Origin: Luteimonas huabeiensis HB2 | GTDB taxonomy: Bacteria; Pseudomonadota; Gammaproteobacteria; Xanthomonadales; Xanthomonadaceae | Reading direction: 5' to 3' | DNA: 64,000 bases | Assembly (NCBI RefSeq): GCF_000559025.1 | Contig: NZ_JAAN01000014.1 | Coordinates: 372,001 to 436,000 of the forward strand | In this document: piece by piece, positions 44,531 to 54,052 of the stretch | Layout of the letters: every line of letters begins with the position of its first letter | How positions within the stretch are numbered: position 1 is the first letter of the stretch | Program-made: the position numbers and the translations under genes | The notes under the pieces: generated by a model | The model's input: only the letters and a program-made list of their open reading frames with translations | Told to the model about the DNA's origin: nothing | Database searches by the model: none

Positions 44531-45601
44531 ATGCGCTATGCGCTCGCTACCCTCTTGCTGGCGTGGGCGGCCGCGACCGGGGGCGTCTGGGCGCAGGATG
44601 CCGGCGGTGGCGCTGCGGCAGCGCCCCTGGTCGATCTGGAGACCCTGGTCGTGGCCGGCGAGCAGCCCGGCCCGGGCCTGTGGCAGGTGCGCCGCGGCGA
44701 ACACGTGCTGTGGGTGCTGGGGACCGTCGAGCCGCTGCCGCGACGCATGCGCTGGATGTCGGCACGGGTGGAGGGGCTGGTCGCGCGGTCGCAGGAACTG
44801 ATCGAGCCGCCCTCGTTCAAGGTGGACGCCGACGTCGGCCTGCTGCGCGGGCTGACCCTGGTGCCGGCGCTGCTGCGCGCGCGGCGCAATCCCGGCGGCC
44901 GGACGCTGGCCGAGGTGCTGCCGCCGGAGACCCATGCGCGCTGGGAGCCGCTGAAGGCGCGCTACCTCGGAGACGGCGACGGCGTCGAACGGTGGCGCCC
45001 GATCTTCGCCGCGCAGGCGCTGTACGAGGCGGCGATCCGCCGCTCCGGCATGACCCTGGACGACAGCGTCGGCCGGGTGCTGGCGCGCGCGGCGCGGCGC
45101 CATCGGGTCCGGCGCACACCCACCCAGGTCGAACTGCGCGTCGATGCACCCAGGCAGGCGCTGCGCGAACTCGCCGCCGTCGACCTCGACGACGGCGCGT
45201 GCTTCGAGCGCACCCTGCAGCGGATCGAGACCGATCTGGAGGGCATGCGTGCCCGCGCCAACGCCTGGGCGCTGGGCGACGTCGCCTATCTGCAGCGGGC
45301 GCGCTACGACGACCAGTACCGCGCCTGCCTCCGCGCGGTGACCTCGCACGCGCTGGGGCGCAGGCTGGGCCTGGACGAGCTCAACGCGCGCGCGATCGAG
45401 GCCTGGCTGCAGGCCGCCGAGGCCGCGCTCGCGGCCAACGCGTCCACCGTGTCGTCGCTGCCGATGTCGCTGCTGCTCGGCGAGCGCGGGATGCTGGAGC
45501 GGTTGCGCGCGCGCGGCTACGAGATCGTGCCGCCGGCCGACGCGATGCATGCGACCGGCGCCGGGGGCGACGGACGAGGCCCGGGGGGCGATCCGCGTTG
45601 A
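44531..45601 (+). CDS. TraB/GumN family protein, exported
   Basis: 356 residues with a signal peptide (MRYALATLLLAWAAATGGVWA, cleaved near residue 21). The TraB/GumN fold is indicated by the GLWQVRRGEHVLWVLGTVEPLPRRMRWMS opening (family pattern LW-x(6)-V-L-GT-xH-xLP), here with Val-Glu in place of the usual Thr-His of the first metal-site motif, and by the closing GERGMLERLRARGYEI. Family members are thought to be metalloprotease-like (Tiki-related); the altered motif makes catalysis uncertain. It is convergent with dxs, 27 nt from its end. Confidence 0.8.
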   Translation: MRYALATLLLAWAAATGGVWAQDAGGGAAAAPLVDLETLVVAGEQPGPGLWQVRRGEHVLWVLGTVEPLPRRMRWMSARVEGLVARSQELIEPPSFKVDADVGLLRGLTLVPALLRARRNPGGRTLAEVLPPETHARWEPLKARYLGDGDGVERWRPIFAAQALYEAAIRRSGMTLDDSVGRVLARAARRHRVRRTPTQVELRVDAPRQALRELAAVDLDDGACFERTLQRIETDLEGMRARANAWALGDVAYLQRARYDDQYRACLRAVTSHALGRRLGLDELNARAIEAWLQAAEAALAANASTVSSLPMSLLLGERGMLERLRARGYEIVPPADAMHATGAGGDGRGPGGDPR

Positions 45602-45628
45602 GGCGCCGCAGCGGCGGCGCGGCGCCGC

Positions 45629-47536
45629 TCAGCCGGCGGCGACGCGGGGCGGCCGGGCCTCGCCCAGCCGCGGCCAGCGCGCGAGCAGCGCGGCGCGCAC
45701 GCCGGCGGCGTCCAGGCCGGCCTCGGCGAGCAGGTCCTCGCGGCTGGCATGTTGCTGGAAGGCGTCGGGCAGGCCGAGGTGCAGCACCGGCAGCACCACG
45801 CCTTCGGCGTTGAGCAACTCGGCGACGCCGGAGCCCGCGCCGCCCATGACGACGTTGTCCTCCAGGGTGGCGAAGCCCTCGTGTTCGCGGGCCAGTTCCA
45901 GCAGCAGGTCGCGGTCGAGCGGCTTGACGAAGCGCATGTTGACCACGGTCAGGCCCAGTTCGGCGCCCACCGCCTCGGCCACCCGCAGCAGCGCGCCGAA
46001 GGCCAGCAGGGCGATGCCGGTGCCGCGCCGGCGGACCTCGGCGCGGCCGATCGGCAGCGTGTCCAGGTCGTCGCCGGCGGCCACGCCGGTGCCGGCGCCG
46101 CGCGGGTAGCGCACGGCGGCCGGGCCCGGGTACTGCAGGCCGGTGCTCAGCATCCGTCGCGCCTCGCGCTCGTCGGCGGGCGCCATCACCACCAGGTTCG
46201 GCACGCAGCGCAGGTAGCTGAGATCGAGGTTGCCGGCATGCGTGGCGCCGTCCGGGCCGACCACGCCGGCGCGATCGATCGCGAACAGCACGTCGAACCC
46301 CTGGATCGCCACGTCGTGCACCAGCTGGTCGTAGCCGCGCTGCAGGAAGCTGGAGTAGATCGCGACCACCGGCTTGGCGCCCTCGGCGGCCATGCCGGCG
46401 GCCAGGGTCACCGCGTGCTGCTCGGCGATGGCGACGTCGAAATAGCGCTCGGGGTATTCCTTGGAGAAGCGGACCAGCCCAGAACCTTCCCGCATGGCCG
46501 GGGTGATGCCCATCAGCCGCGGCTCTGCGGCCGCCGCGTCGCACAGCCAGTCGGAGAAGACGTCGGTGTAGGTGGGCTTCTTCGCGCCGCCCTTGGCGAC
46601 CACGCCCAGCGAGGGGTCGAAGGGCGAGACGGCGTGGTAGCCGATCTGGTCGCCCTCGGCCAGCTCGTAGCCCTTGCCCTTGGTGGTGATGACGTGCAGC
46701 AGCTGCGCGCCCTTCAGGCCCTTGAGCGTCCTCAGCGCGCCGATCAGCGCCGGCAGGTCGTGGCCGTCGATCGGGCCGGTGTAGTGGAAGCCCATCTCCT
46801 CGAACAGGGTGGAGGGCACGAACATGCCCTTCCAGTGTTCTTCCCAGCGGCGCACGAAGCGCGCCGGCGGCTTGTTCTTGTCGCCGAGCAGCTTCTTGCC
46901 GCCCTCGCGCAGGGCGTTGAGGGTCTTGCTGCCGGTCATGCGGCCGAGCATGCGGGTCAGCCCGCCGACGTTCTCGGAGATCGACATCCGGTTGTCGTTG
47001 AGGATCACCAGCAGGTCGGGCTCGGGATCCATGCCGCCGGCGTGGTTGAGCGCCTCGTAGGCCATGCCGGCGGTCATCGCGCCGTCGCCGATCACCGCCA
47101 CCACCTTGCGCTCGTTGCCGGCGCGGGCGTTGGCGATCGCCATGCCCAGCGCGGCCGAGATCGACGTGCTGGAGTGGCCGACGCCGAACGTGTCGTACTC
47201 CGATTCGTCGCGCTTGGGGAACGGCGCCACGCCGCCCTTCTGCTTGACGGTGTGGATGCGGTCGCGGCGGCCGGTCAGGATCTTGTGCGGGTAGCACTGG
47301 TGGCCGACGTCCCAGACGATCCGGTCCTCGGGCGTGTCGTAGAGCCAGTGCAGCGCGGTGGTCAGCTCGATCACGCCGAGCCCGGCGCCGAAGTGCCCGC
47401 CGCTGCGCCCGACCGACTCGATCAGGTAGGCGCGCAGCTCGTCGGCGACGGCGGGCAGCTCGTCCTCGTCGAAGCGGCGCAGGTCGGCGGGGGAATCGAT
47501 GCGGGACAGGCGCGGATAGCGCGTGGGATCGGTCAT
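45629..47536 (-). CDS. dxs: 1-deoxy-D-xylulose-5-phosphate synthase
   Basis: 635 residues (E. coli 620). The thiamine-diphosphate site [18 protein letters not shown] with the downstream N of the GDG-N motif, the catalytic His region [30 protein letters not shown], the Glu activator in [15 protein letters not shown], and the C-terminal transketolase domain ([11 protein letters not shown]) are visible. It condenses pyruvate and glyceraldehyde 3-phosphate, the first step of the MEP isoprenoid pathway. The gene is the second of a minus-strand pair after the hypothetical gene at 47598 (61-nt gap). Confidence 0.97.
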   Translation of the reverse strand: MTDPTRYPRLSRIDSPADLRRFDEDELPAVADELRAYLIESVGRSGGHFGAGLGVIELTTALHWLYDTPEDRIVWDVGHQCYPHKILTGRRDRIHTVKQKGGVAPFPKRDESEYDTFGVGHSSTSISAALGMAIANARAGNERKVVAVIGDGAMTAGMAYEALNHAGGMDPEPDLLVILNDNRMSISENVGGLTRMLGRMTGSKTLNALREGGKKLLGDKNKPPARFVRRWEEHWKGMFVPSTLFEEMGFHYTGPIDGHDLPALIGALRTLKGLKGAQLLHVITTKGKGYELAEGDQIGYHAVSPFDPSLGVVAKGGAKKPTYTDVFSDWLCDAAAAEPRLMGITPAMREGSGLVRFSKEYPERYFDVAIAEQHAVTLAAGMAAEGAKPVVAIYSSFLQRGYDQLVHDVAIQGFDVLFAIDRAGVVGPDGATHAGNLDLSYLRCVPNLVVMAPADEREARRMLSTGLQYPGPAAVRYPRGAGTGVAAGDDLDTLPIGRAEVRRRGTGIALLAFGALLRVAEAVGAELGLTVVNMRFVKPLDRDLLLELAREHEGFATLEDNVVMGGAGSGVAELLNAEGVVLPVLHLGLPDAFQQHASREDLLAEAGLDAAGVRAALLARWPRLGEARPPRVAAG

Positions 47537-47597
47537 CCCGGCATTTTCCTCCCCGCTGCGGCGGGGGGCAAGGAAACGTCGGGCGGCGCGGGTTCAG

Positions 47598-48614
47598 CTA
47601 TTTGCGGATGAAGCGCCCGAACAGTCCGCTGCGCGGCGGCGGCGCGGGCTCCGGGGGCGGTTCCACGTAGCGCTCGGCGTAGCCGGTGGCGAGGCTGGCG
47701 TTGACGAAGTCGGCCACCTCGGTATCCGGCGTGCCGCTGGCCTCGGCGATCTCGGCCAGCGTGGCCGGGCCTTTCATCATCGCCGTGGCGATGCGGAAAT
47801 GGCGCGGGAATTCGCGCTCGGTCTGCGGCCAGCGCGACAGCAGATAGCGCGCCTCGGCATCGAAGCCGGGCAGCAGGCGGCCGCGGCCGGCCAGCAGGCC
47901 CCCGAACCAGACCAGGCGGGCGATCGGGTGCGCGCTGGCGCCCCGGATGCCGCTGGCCCAGGCCGCTTCGTCGACCGGCTCGAACGCGGTGGCGTCCAGC
48001 GGTTCGGCGAAGTAGGGCGCTAGCGGCTTGAGCTGGGCGGGCCCGAAGTACTGCCGGGCCTCGCAATCGATCCACAGCGTCGGCGCGGTATCGCGCCGCA
48101 GCCGCAGCCGGCCGTTCAGGCGGCCCGGGCGCAGCCACTCCGGCAGGCTGCCGCCGTCGGAGGCCGTGGCGGGAAGCGGTCCGGGCGCGACCATCGGCGC
48201 GGGCGTCTCGTCCGCCGTCGTGCCGGTGGTGGGCGTGGGGCCGGCTGCTGGGACCGGGGCGGGCGCGGCGGCGTCGGCCGCCGCGTCCAGCGCGTCCGGG
48301 TCCAGCCCGGCATGCGCGGCGATCTCGCGCAGCAGGGCGACGGTCGAGGCGGTGTCGAAGGGGCGGCCGAGGTGGAAGTCGGCCTGGGTGCGCGGCGCCG
48401 AGGTCAGGCCCACCACCTGCTTGCCGGCCGCGTGCAGGCGCAGCCAGCCCATCGGGCCGTACATGCTGTCCATGTCGACCACCACGTAGTCGGCGGACTC
48501 CTCGCCGACCAGCGCGACACCGCCGCGCAGCGCCTGGCCGGCCGCGTCGAACGCGGCGCGCAGGGCGGTCTCGGTCGCCTTGTCCATGCTGGTGAGGCCG
48601 ATCGTCAATCCCAT
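47598..48614 (-). CDS. Conserved protein of unknown function with a receiver-like N-terminus
   Basis: 338 residues. The first 105 residues (MGLTIGLTSMDKATETALRAAF, YVVVDMDSMYGPMGWLRLH, VVGLTSAPR, HLGRPFDTASTVALLREI) alternate strands and helices like a response-regulator receiver, with acidic residues VDMDS where a phospho-acceptor would be; this is a resemblance, not a family match. A Pro/Ala-rich linker (110-155) leads to a C-terminal domain (GRLRLRRDTAPTLWIDCEARQYFGP, LAGRGRLLPGFDAEARYLLSRWPQTEREFPRHFRIA, TLAEIAEASG) that has winged-helix-like character at its end. It has no signal peptide. It lies upstream of dxs on the same strand. Confidence 0.65.
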   Translation of the reverse strand: MGLTIGLTSMDKATETALRAAFDAAGQALRGGVALVGEESADYVVVDMDSMYGPMGWLRLHAAGKQVVGLTSAPRTQADFHLGRPFDTASTVALLREIAAHAGLDPDALDAAADAAAPAPVPAAGPTPTTGTTADETPAPMVAPGPLPATASDGGSLPEWLRPGRLNGRLRLRRDTAPTLWIDCEARQYFGPAQLKPLAPYFAEPLDATAFEPVDEAAWASGIRGASAHPIARLVWFGGLLAGRGRLLPGFDAEARYLLSRWPQTEREFPRHFRIATAMMKGPATLAEIAEASGTPDTEVADFVNASLATGYAERYVEPPPEPAPPPRSGLFGRFIRK

Positions 48615-48705
48615 GCGGGCGGGCCCGTGCCGGGGAGAAGACGAGTTTAGGCGCTGCGCGGGCGCCGGAGTAGTCCGCGGCGGCGGCGCGCCTCGTGGCC
48701 CCGGC

Positions 48706-49398
48706 TCAGGCGGCGCCGGCGAAGCGGTGCTTCTTCGGCAGTTGCGAGCGCAGGAAGGCCATCTGGTCGGCGAGAATGTTGCGGTTGGACAGGATCAGGT
48801 GCTCGATCCAGCTCGGCCGGTAGGGCACCGCCAGCAGCGGCATGCCGGCCTGCGCCGGAGTGCGGCCGCCCTTGCGCGAGTTGCAGGGAAAGCACGCGCC
48901 GACGACGTTTTCCCAGATGTCGCGCCCGCCTTGCGACAGCGGCACCACGTGGTCGCGGGTCAGCGCCTGGCGCGAGAACGCCTGGCCGCAGTACAGGCAC
49001 AGGTGCTGGTCGCGCGCGAACAGGGCCGTGTTGGTCAGCGTCGGGGTGGGATCGAGCGCCTTGTTGCGCGCGTGCCCGCGCGCGGCGACGATCGGGTGCA
49101 GCGGCAGTACGCTGCGCTGGCCGCTGTCGCGGTTGACGCCGCCGCGCACGCGCAGGCAGGGATCGCCGAGGGTCCAGGCCACCGCGCCGCGGGCGTACAG
49201 GCAGGCCGCGTCCTGCCAGCTCATCCAGCCCAGCGCGCGCCCGTGCGCGTCCAGCGACAGCAGGCGCACGCGGTCGATCGGCACCGCGCGCCCGGGCGGG
49301 GCGGCGGGGCCTGCGGCCTGCGCGAAGGGGGCGGAGCGGGCCGGCGCCACGCGGGGTCCGGTGCGGATCAAACGGAGCGGCGCTTCGTCGTCCTTCAT
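48706..49398 (-). CDS. HNH endonuclease family protein
   Basis: 230 residues. The C-terminal half has the zinc-HNH core: a CLYCGQAF pair, DHVVPLSQGGRDIWENVVGACFPCNSRKGGRTP with the D-H, N and second C-x2-C. The N-terminal 100 residues include VRLLSLDAHGRALGWMSWQDAACLYARGAVAW, the standard N-terminus of the chromosomal HNH proteins widespread in bacteria. Nuclease activity is likely, but the cellular role of this core-genome family is not established. It has no mobile-element context. Confidence 0.9.
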   Translation of the reverse strand: MKDDEAPLRLIRTGPRVAPARSAPFAQAAGPAAPPGRAVPIDRVRLLSLDAHGRALGWMSWQDAACLYARGAVAWTLGDPCLRVRGGVNRDSGQRSVLPLHPIVAARGHARNKALDPTPTLTNTALFARDQHLCLYCGQAFSRQALTRDHVVPLSQGGRDIWENVVGACFPCNSRKGGRTPAQAGMPLLAVPYRPSWIEHLILSNRNILADQMAFLRSQLPKKHRFAGAA

Positions 49399-49545
49399 CG
49401 GGACGACAGCTTATACCCCTTGTGTGATGGTTTGCATACGCCGGCAGCGCGCCGTGCCGCCCGGACGGCTTGCGCCGTTGGCGTGGGCAGCCCCGTGGCT
49501 GTCCCGGCATTCGGCGCGCGAAGCTCTCCCGCGTTGACCTTGCCG
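49399..49545. other. Spacer upstream of the HNH gene
   Basis: No gene is supported. It should contain the HNH gene promoter; the rest of the gap up to 49782 is repeat copy C. Confidence 0.5.
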
Positions 49546-49778
49546 TCTTTCCCTTTCCCCGCGAGCGGGGGGCACTCTGTTTTTTCCTTCCCCCGCAAGC
49601 GGGGGGCATGCTGTTTTTCCTTGGGGCACGCCGCAGGCGTGCAAAGGCGCGCCCTCATCCGGCGCTGCCCCGCTTGCGGGAGAAGGGAGGGCATGCCCCC
49701 GCTTGCGGGAGAAGAGACGACAGGCCCGCTTGCTGGAGACGGCGGGGCAGCTTCGGCGCTGCAGGTCGAATGCCGATA
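49546..49778. repeat. Composite palindromic repeat island (copy C)
   Basis: Modules in order: CCTTTCCCCGCGAGCGGGG, CACTCTGTTTTTTCCTTC, CCCCCGCAAGCGGGGG, a GGCACGCCGCAGGCGTGC hairpin (49625-49641), CCCTCATCCGGCGCTGCC, CCGCTTGCGGGAGAAGG and further half-palindromes, ending in GCTGCAGGTCGAATGCCGAT (49758-49777), identical to copy A. It abuts the stop codon of the acyl-CoA dehydrogenase gene. Confidence 0.88.
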
Positions 49779-49782
49779 CACG

Positions 49783-51570
49783 CTAGCCCAGCGCGTCGGC
49801 CTCCGGCAGCGCCAGGGTGCCGGCGCCGCTGGCGATGGCCGCCTTGTGCGCCAGCGTGCGCGGCAGGAGGCGGGCGTAGTAGAAGCGCGCGGTGGCCAGC
49901 TTGCCGGCGCGCAGCGCTTCGGGGTGCTGCGGGCTCTGCGCCGTGGCGACGCTGCGCGCCCACCAGTAGGCGAGGGCGACGTAGCCGGAGTAGAACAGGA
50001 AGTCCACGCTGGCCGCGCCGACTTCCTCGGGATCGCGCTGCGCGCGCGCGGCGATGTCGCGGCCGATCGCCTCCCACTCCGCCGCCAGTCCGCGCAGCGG
50101 GCCGACGAACTCGGCCAGCGCCGGGTCGCCGGCATGGCGGTCGCAGAAGTCGCCGATCATGCCCAGGAACGCGCGCAGCCCGGCGCCGCGCAACTGCAGC
50201 AGCTTGCGGCCGACCAGGTCCAGCGCCTGGATGCCGGTGGTGCCCTCGTAGAGCGTGGTGATGCGCGCGTCGCGCGCGAGCTGCTCCAGGCCGTGCTCGC
50301 GGATGTAGCCGTGGCCGCCGAAGCACTGCAGCGCGTGGTAGGTGCATTCCACGCCCCATTCGGTCAGGCAGGCCTTGACGATCGGGGTCAGGAAGCCGAG
50401 CAGGGCCTCGGCCTCGGCGCGCTCGGCCGGGTCCGGCGCGTGCGCGGCCACGTCCACCAGCGAGGCGGCGTGGTAGCCCAGCAGGCGGCCGCCCTCGACC
50501 AGTGCGCGGCAGGTCAGCAGCATGCGCCGCACGTCGGGCTGCAGGATGATCGGGTCGGCGGGGCGGTCGGGGAAGCGCGCACCCGCCGGCGCGCGCGACT
50601 GCAGCCGCTCGCTCGCGTAGCGCAGGGCGTTCTGCAATGCGCGGTCGGCCAAGCCCAGGCCCTGCAGGCCGACCGCCATCCGCGCGGTGTTCATCATGGT
50701 GAACATCGCCGCGAGGCCCTTGTGCGGCTCGCCGACCAGGTAGCCCTCGGCGTCCTCGAAGTTCAGCACGCAGGTGGCCGAGCCGTGGATGCCCATCTTG
50801 TGCTCGATGGCGCCGCAGCGCACGCCGTTGCGCCCGCCCGTGGCGCCGTCGCGGCCCACCTTCAGCTTCGGCACCACGAACAGCGAGATCCCGCGGCTGC
50901 CGGCCGGGGCGTCGGGCAGCCGGGCCAGCACCAGGTGGACGATGTTGTCGGTGAGGTCGTGCTCGCCGGCGGTGATGAAGATCTTGGTGCCGCTGATGGC
51001 GTAGCGGCCGTCGTCCAGCGGCACCGCGCGGGTGCGCAGCAGGCCGAGATCGGTGCCGCAGTGCGCCTCGGTCAGGCACATGGTGCCGGTCCAGCGGCCT
51101 TCCACCAGCGGTTTCAGGAAGACCTCGCGCTGCCAGTCCTCGCCGTGGTGCAGCAGCGCCTCGGTGGCGCCGTGCGAGAGCAGCGGGAAGTTGCCCCAGG
51201 CGAGGTTGGCGGCGTCGATGATCTCCTTCACCGGCACCCCGAGCAGGTGCGGCAGGCCCTGGCCGCCGAACTCGGCGGGCGCGGTCAGCGCCGGCCAGCC
51301 GCCTTCCACGTAGCGCGCGTAGGCGTCGCGGAAGCCGGGCGGGGTGGCGACCTCGCCGGTGGCCTTGTCGTAGCTGCAGCCGATCTCGTCGCCGATCTTG
51401 TTGAGCGGCGCCAGCACCGCCTCGCCGAAGCGCGCGCCTTCTTCCAGCACCGCATCGACGATGTCGCGCGTGGCCTCCTGGAAGCCCAGGCGCGCGAACA
51501 GCGCCTCGGCGCCGAGGACGTCGTGGAGCGCGAAGCGCATGTCGGCGAGCGGTGCCTGGTACTGGCTCAT
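49783..51570 (-). CDS. Acyl-CoA dehydrogenase (long, DmdC/FadE5-like branch)
   Basis: 595 residues, longer than the 380-residue classic enzymes because of a C-terminal extension. FAD and substrate motifs: [45 protein letters not shown]-like helices, catalytic Glu in [18 protein letters not shown], and the middle [22 protein letters not shown]. The branch includes 3-methylmercaptopropionyl-CoA dehydrogenase (DmdC) and mycobacterial FadE5; the substrate here is probably a medium or long acyl-CoA. Electrons pass to ETF. The lipoprotein gene lies immediately upstream on the opposite side of a 37-nt gap on the same strand. Confidence 0.93.
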   Translation of the reverse strand: MSQYQAPLADMRFALHDVLGAEALFARLGFQEATRDIVDAVLEEGARFGEAVLAPLNKIGDEIGCSYDKATGEVATPPGFRDAYARYVEGGWPALTAPAEFGGQGLPHLLGVPVKEIIDAANLAWGNFPLLSHGATEALLHHGEDWQREVFLKPLVEGRWTGTMCLTEAHCGTDLGLLRTRAVPLDDGRYAISGTKIFITAGEHDLTDNIVHLVLARLPDAPAGSRGISLFVVPKLKVGRDGATGGRNGVRCGAIEHKMGIHGSATCVLNFEDAEGYLVGEPHKGLAAMFTMMNTARMAVGLQGLGLADRALQNALRYASERLQSRAPAGARFPDRPADPIILQPDVRRMLLTCRALVEGGRLLGYHAASLVDVAAHAPDPAERAEAEALLGFLTPIVKACLTEWGVECTYHALQCFGGHGYIREHGLEQLARDARITTLYEGTTGIQALDLVGRKLLQLRGAGLRAFLGMIGDFCDRHAGDPALAEFVGPLRGLAAEWEAIGRDIAARAQRDPEEVGAASVDFLFYSGYVALAYWWARSVATAQSPQHPEALRAGKLATARFYYARLLPRTLAHKAAIASGAGTLALPEADALG

Positions 51571-51607
51571 GGGTCGGTCCCGTCGATGGAAGGAAGCGGT
51601 GCGGCGG

Positions 51608-52087
51608 TCAGCGCAGCACGCCGGGCAGGCCCGGCACCGGGCTCAGCGCGCCGTCGCGGCGGATCCGGTAATCGCGCGCGCCGCCGCGGTCGGTCGGCGC
51701 GGCGACGATCTCGCCTTCCAGCGCGTAGCCGGTGCCGCGACCGGCGGCCAGCGCGTCGGCCAGCAGCAGGCGCGCCTGCGCCGAGGGCGCCAGGCGCACG
51801 GTGACCACGTCGGCCGATTCGCCGCCGATCTGCAGCGCCGGGGCGGCCTCGAGGGTGCCGGCGGCGATGTCGCCGGTGCGCAGGTCGAGGCGGATGCGCT
51901 CGAAGCGCATCGGAATGCTGCTGTAGTTCTGCAGCCGCAGCTCGACCGACCACTGGCCGTCGGCGCCGACGCTGAGCTGCTGGATGCTCGCCGCGGGCTC
52001 GGACACACGCCGCACCGGGCCGGTGCTGCAGGCGGCCAGCAGCAGGCAGAGCGCCGCCACCAGGGCGAGGGAATACGAACGCCGCAT
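51608..52087 (-). CDS. LEA-type (LEA14-like) lipoprotein
   Basis: 159 residues from ATG 52087, selected because a GGAGG lies 8 nt upstream and a lipoprotein signal follows (MRRSYSLALVAALCLLLAAC, Cys at residue 20). The mature domain reads as a beta-sandwich with WSVELRLQNYSSIPMRFERIRLDLRTG and VVTVRLAPSAQARLLLADAL, the LEA14/FxLYD-like pattern of Xanthomonadaceae lipoproteins. The function is unknown. It is probably co-transcribed with the acyl-CoA dehydrogenase and is divergent from the M14 peptidase gene over 124 nt. Confidence 0.8.
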   Translation of the reverse strand: MRRSYSLALVAALCLLLAACSTGPVRRVSEPAASIQQLSVGADGQWSVELRLQNYSSIPMRFERIRLDLRTGDIAAGTLEAAPALQIGGESADVVTVRLAPSAQARLLLADALAAGRGTGYALEGEIVAAPTDRGGARDYRIRRDGALSPVPGLPGVLR

Positions 52088-52211
52088 CTTGCGAGCCTCC
52101 GGGGGGGAACGTGCCGAGGATACTACGGCGTCGGTCGCGGGCCGGATGGCGGAAGCGGCGGCCCGGCGCATCCGGTACATCGGGCAGACGCCGCAACGGG
52201 GAGCCGGACGC

Positions 52212-53447
52212 GTGACATCCAACGATTCGAGCTGGGGGGGCCGGCGCCGCCGCGCATGCGGCGCGCTGCTGCTGCTTCTGGCCTGCGTCGCCGCCGCGGC
52301 GGTGCAGGCGTCCGCGCCGGCTGCGGTCGCGCCGCAGGCGCGCGGCGTCTGGCGCTTCGCCGACGACGGCGTGGTCTTCGACAACCGCCAGGAAGGCGCG
52401 CGCCTGGGGGGCGTGCGCCGCGCCGGCGACGGCCGCTACGGCGTGGCGGTGACGCCGGAGACGCAGCCGATCAACCCCAGCCCCTGGTACGGCTTCCGGG
52501 TCGCGGCGCAGCGCCCGCGCACGGTCGAGATCGCGCTGGACTACGGCGCCTTCCGGCACCGCTATCGGCCCTGGCTGCGCCGCGCCGGCGAGCCCGGCTG
52601 GCGCGCGGCCGGCGGGGACGAGTTCGCGCTCGGCGACGACGGCGTCGCCCGGCTGACCCTCGCCCTCGACGACCGCGCCGTCGAGGTGTTCGCGCAGCAG
52701 CCGATCGGCATCGGCGAGGTCGAGCGCTGGAGCGCGGCGCTGGCCGCGCGGGTCGGCGGGCAGGTGGAGACCATCGGCCGCTCGGTGCAGGGCCGGCCGC
52801 TGCAGGCGCTGGCCTTCGGCGAGCCGGCGGCGCCGGACCTGGTGCTGGTGCTGGGCCGCCAGCACCCGCCGGAGATCACCGGCATGCGCGCGCTGCTGGC
52901 GTTCGTCGATGCGCTGGCCGGCGACGACGCCCGCGCCCGCGACTTCCGCGCCCGCCACCGGGTGCTGGTGCTGCCGCTGCTCAACCCGGACGGCGTGGCC
53001 GAGGGCCACTGGCGCGGCAACGCCAACGGCGCGGACCTCAACCGCGACTGGGGCCCGTTCCGCGAGCCGGAGACGCGCGCGGCCGCGGCGGCGATCGCCG
53101 CGCAGCTCGACGGCGGCGCGCGCCGGCTGGCCTTCGCCGTCGATTTCCATTCCACCTGGTACGACATCCTCTACACGGTGACCGAGGACCCGTCGCGCGC
53201 GCCGGGCGGGCTGCTGCGCGGCTGGATGGACGACCTGCAGACGCGCTTCCCGGAGCGCATCCGCGAGCGGCCCGGCCCGGCCGGCGCCAGCGCGGTGTTC
53301 AAGAACTGGGCCTTCCGCGCCTACGGCGCGCCGGTGGCGACCTACGAGGTCGGCGATGCGACCGGCGAGGCCGAGACCGCCGAGCTCGCCCGCTTCGCCG
53401 CCGAGCGGCTGATGGCGCGGCTGGCCGCGCAGGGGACGACGCCGTGA
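52212..53447 (+). CDS. Exported M14-family zinc carboxypeptidase
   Basis: 411 residues from a GTG with GGAG about 9 nt upstream. Signal peptide: RRRRACGALLLLLACVAAAAVQA. After an N-terminal beta domain (residues about 40-170), the peptidase has the zinc motif HPPE in LVLGRQHPPEITGMRALLAF, substrate Arg/Asn in NGADLNRDWGPF, the third ligand His in AVDFHSTWYD, and the catalytic Glu in VATYEVGDATGE. It should remove C-terminal residues or cleave peptide-like amides in the periplasm. Seven G at 52234-52240 lie in codons 8-10. Its stop overlaps the sigma-factor GTG, tying it to the surface-signalling operon. Confidence 0.9.
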   Translation: MTSNDSSWGGRRRRACGALLLLLACVAAAAVQASAPAAVAPQARGVWRFADDGVVFDNRQEGARLGGVRRAGDGRYGVAVTPETQPINPSPWYGFRVAAQRPRTVEIALDYGAFRHRYRPWLRRAGEPGWRAAGGDEFALGDDGVARLTLALDDRAVEVFAQQPIGIGEVERWSAALAARVGGQVETIGRSVQGRPLQALAFGEPAAPDLVLVLGRQHPPEITGMRALLAFVDALAGDDARARDFRARHRVLVLPLLNPDGVAEGHWRGNANGADLNRDWGPFREPETRAAAAAIAAQLDGGARRLAFAVDFHSTWYDILYTVTEDPSRAPGGLLRGWMDDLQTRFPERIRERPGPAGASAVFKNWAFRAYGAPVATYEVGDATGEAETAELARFAAERLMARLAAQGTTP

Positions 53448-54052
53448 GCGCACCGACCGCGCCGCTGTCGGCCGAGCGCGCCGACTGGCTGGCCGCGCAC
53501 GTGCTGCCGCACGAGGCCGCGCTGCGGGCGTGGCTCGGTGCGCGCATGGGCGTGTCGGTGGACGTGGACGACGTGGTGCAGGAAGCCTATGCGGTGCTGG
53601 CCACGCTGGACGAGGTCGCCCACATCCGCCAGCCGCGCAGCTACCTGTTCGCCACCGCGCGCTCGCTGGTGCTGCAGCAGCTGCGGCGCGCGCGCATCGT
53701 GCCGATCGAGGCGGTGGCCGAGGTGGAACGGCTGAGCGAGCTGCGCGACGAGGCCACGCCGGAGCGCCACGCGGTCTCGGGCGAGGAGTTGCGGCGGGTG
53801 GACGCGCTGATCCGCGCGCTGCCGCGCAAGTGCCGCGAGGCCTTCGTGCTGCGGCGGCTGGAAGGGCTGTCGCAGCGCGAGATCGCCCGCCGCATGGGCG
53901 TGAGCGAGAACACGGTGGAAAAGCACGTCGGCAAGGCGCTGCGCCTGCTGGCCGATGCGCTGGGACGCGAGGCGGGGCCGCGCGGACGCGGCGGCACCGG
54001 GATGGACGAAGGGAACGGGGATGACGTCGAGACCGCACATCAACGCGATTGA
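53444..54052 (+). CDS. ECF sigma factor, FecI-like
   Basis: 202 residues from a GTG overlapping the peptidase stop (GTGA). Region 2 is DVDDVVQEAYAVLATLDEVAHIRQPRSYLFATARSLVLQQLRRARI, and region 4 is ALPRKCREAFVLRRLEGLSQREIARRMGVSENTVEKHVGKALRLL, both typical of FecI-type factors. It should direct transcription of the receptor operon when released by FecR. The stop lies 32 nt inside the fecR gene, so expression is coupled. The N-terminus is longer than usual by about 15 residues. Confidence 0.93.
   Translation: MSAPTAPLSAERADWLAAHVLPHEAALRAWLGARMGVSVDVDDVVQEAYAVLATLDEVAHIRQPRSYLFATARSLVLQQLRRARIVPIEAVAEVERLSELRDEATPERHAVSGEELRRVDALIRALPRKCREAFVLRRLEGLSQREIARRMGVSENTVEKHVGKALRLLADALGREAGPRGRGGTGMDEGNGDDVETAHQRD

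Noticed and set aside
44120-49778. CRISPR array suggested by repeated palindromes at 44.2 and 49.6 kb
   Set aside because: The repeats are not regularly spaced with unique spacers of constant size, and no cas genes are nearby. They are composite palindromic elements.
51398-53443. Extended frame in front of the FecI-like sigma gene
   Set aside because: It covers the lipoprotein and M14 genes out of frame. The GTG overlapping the peptidase stop is the supported start.
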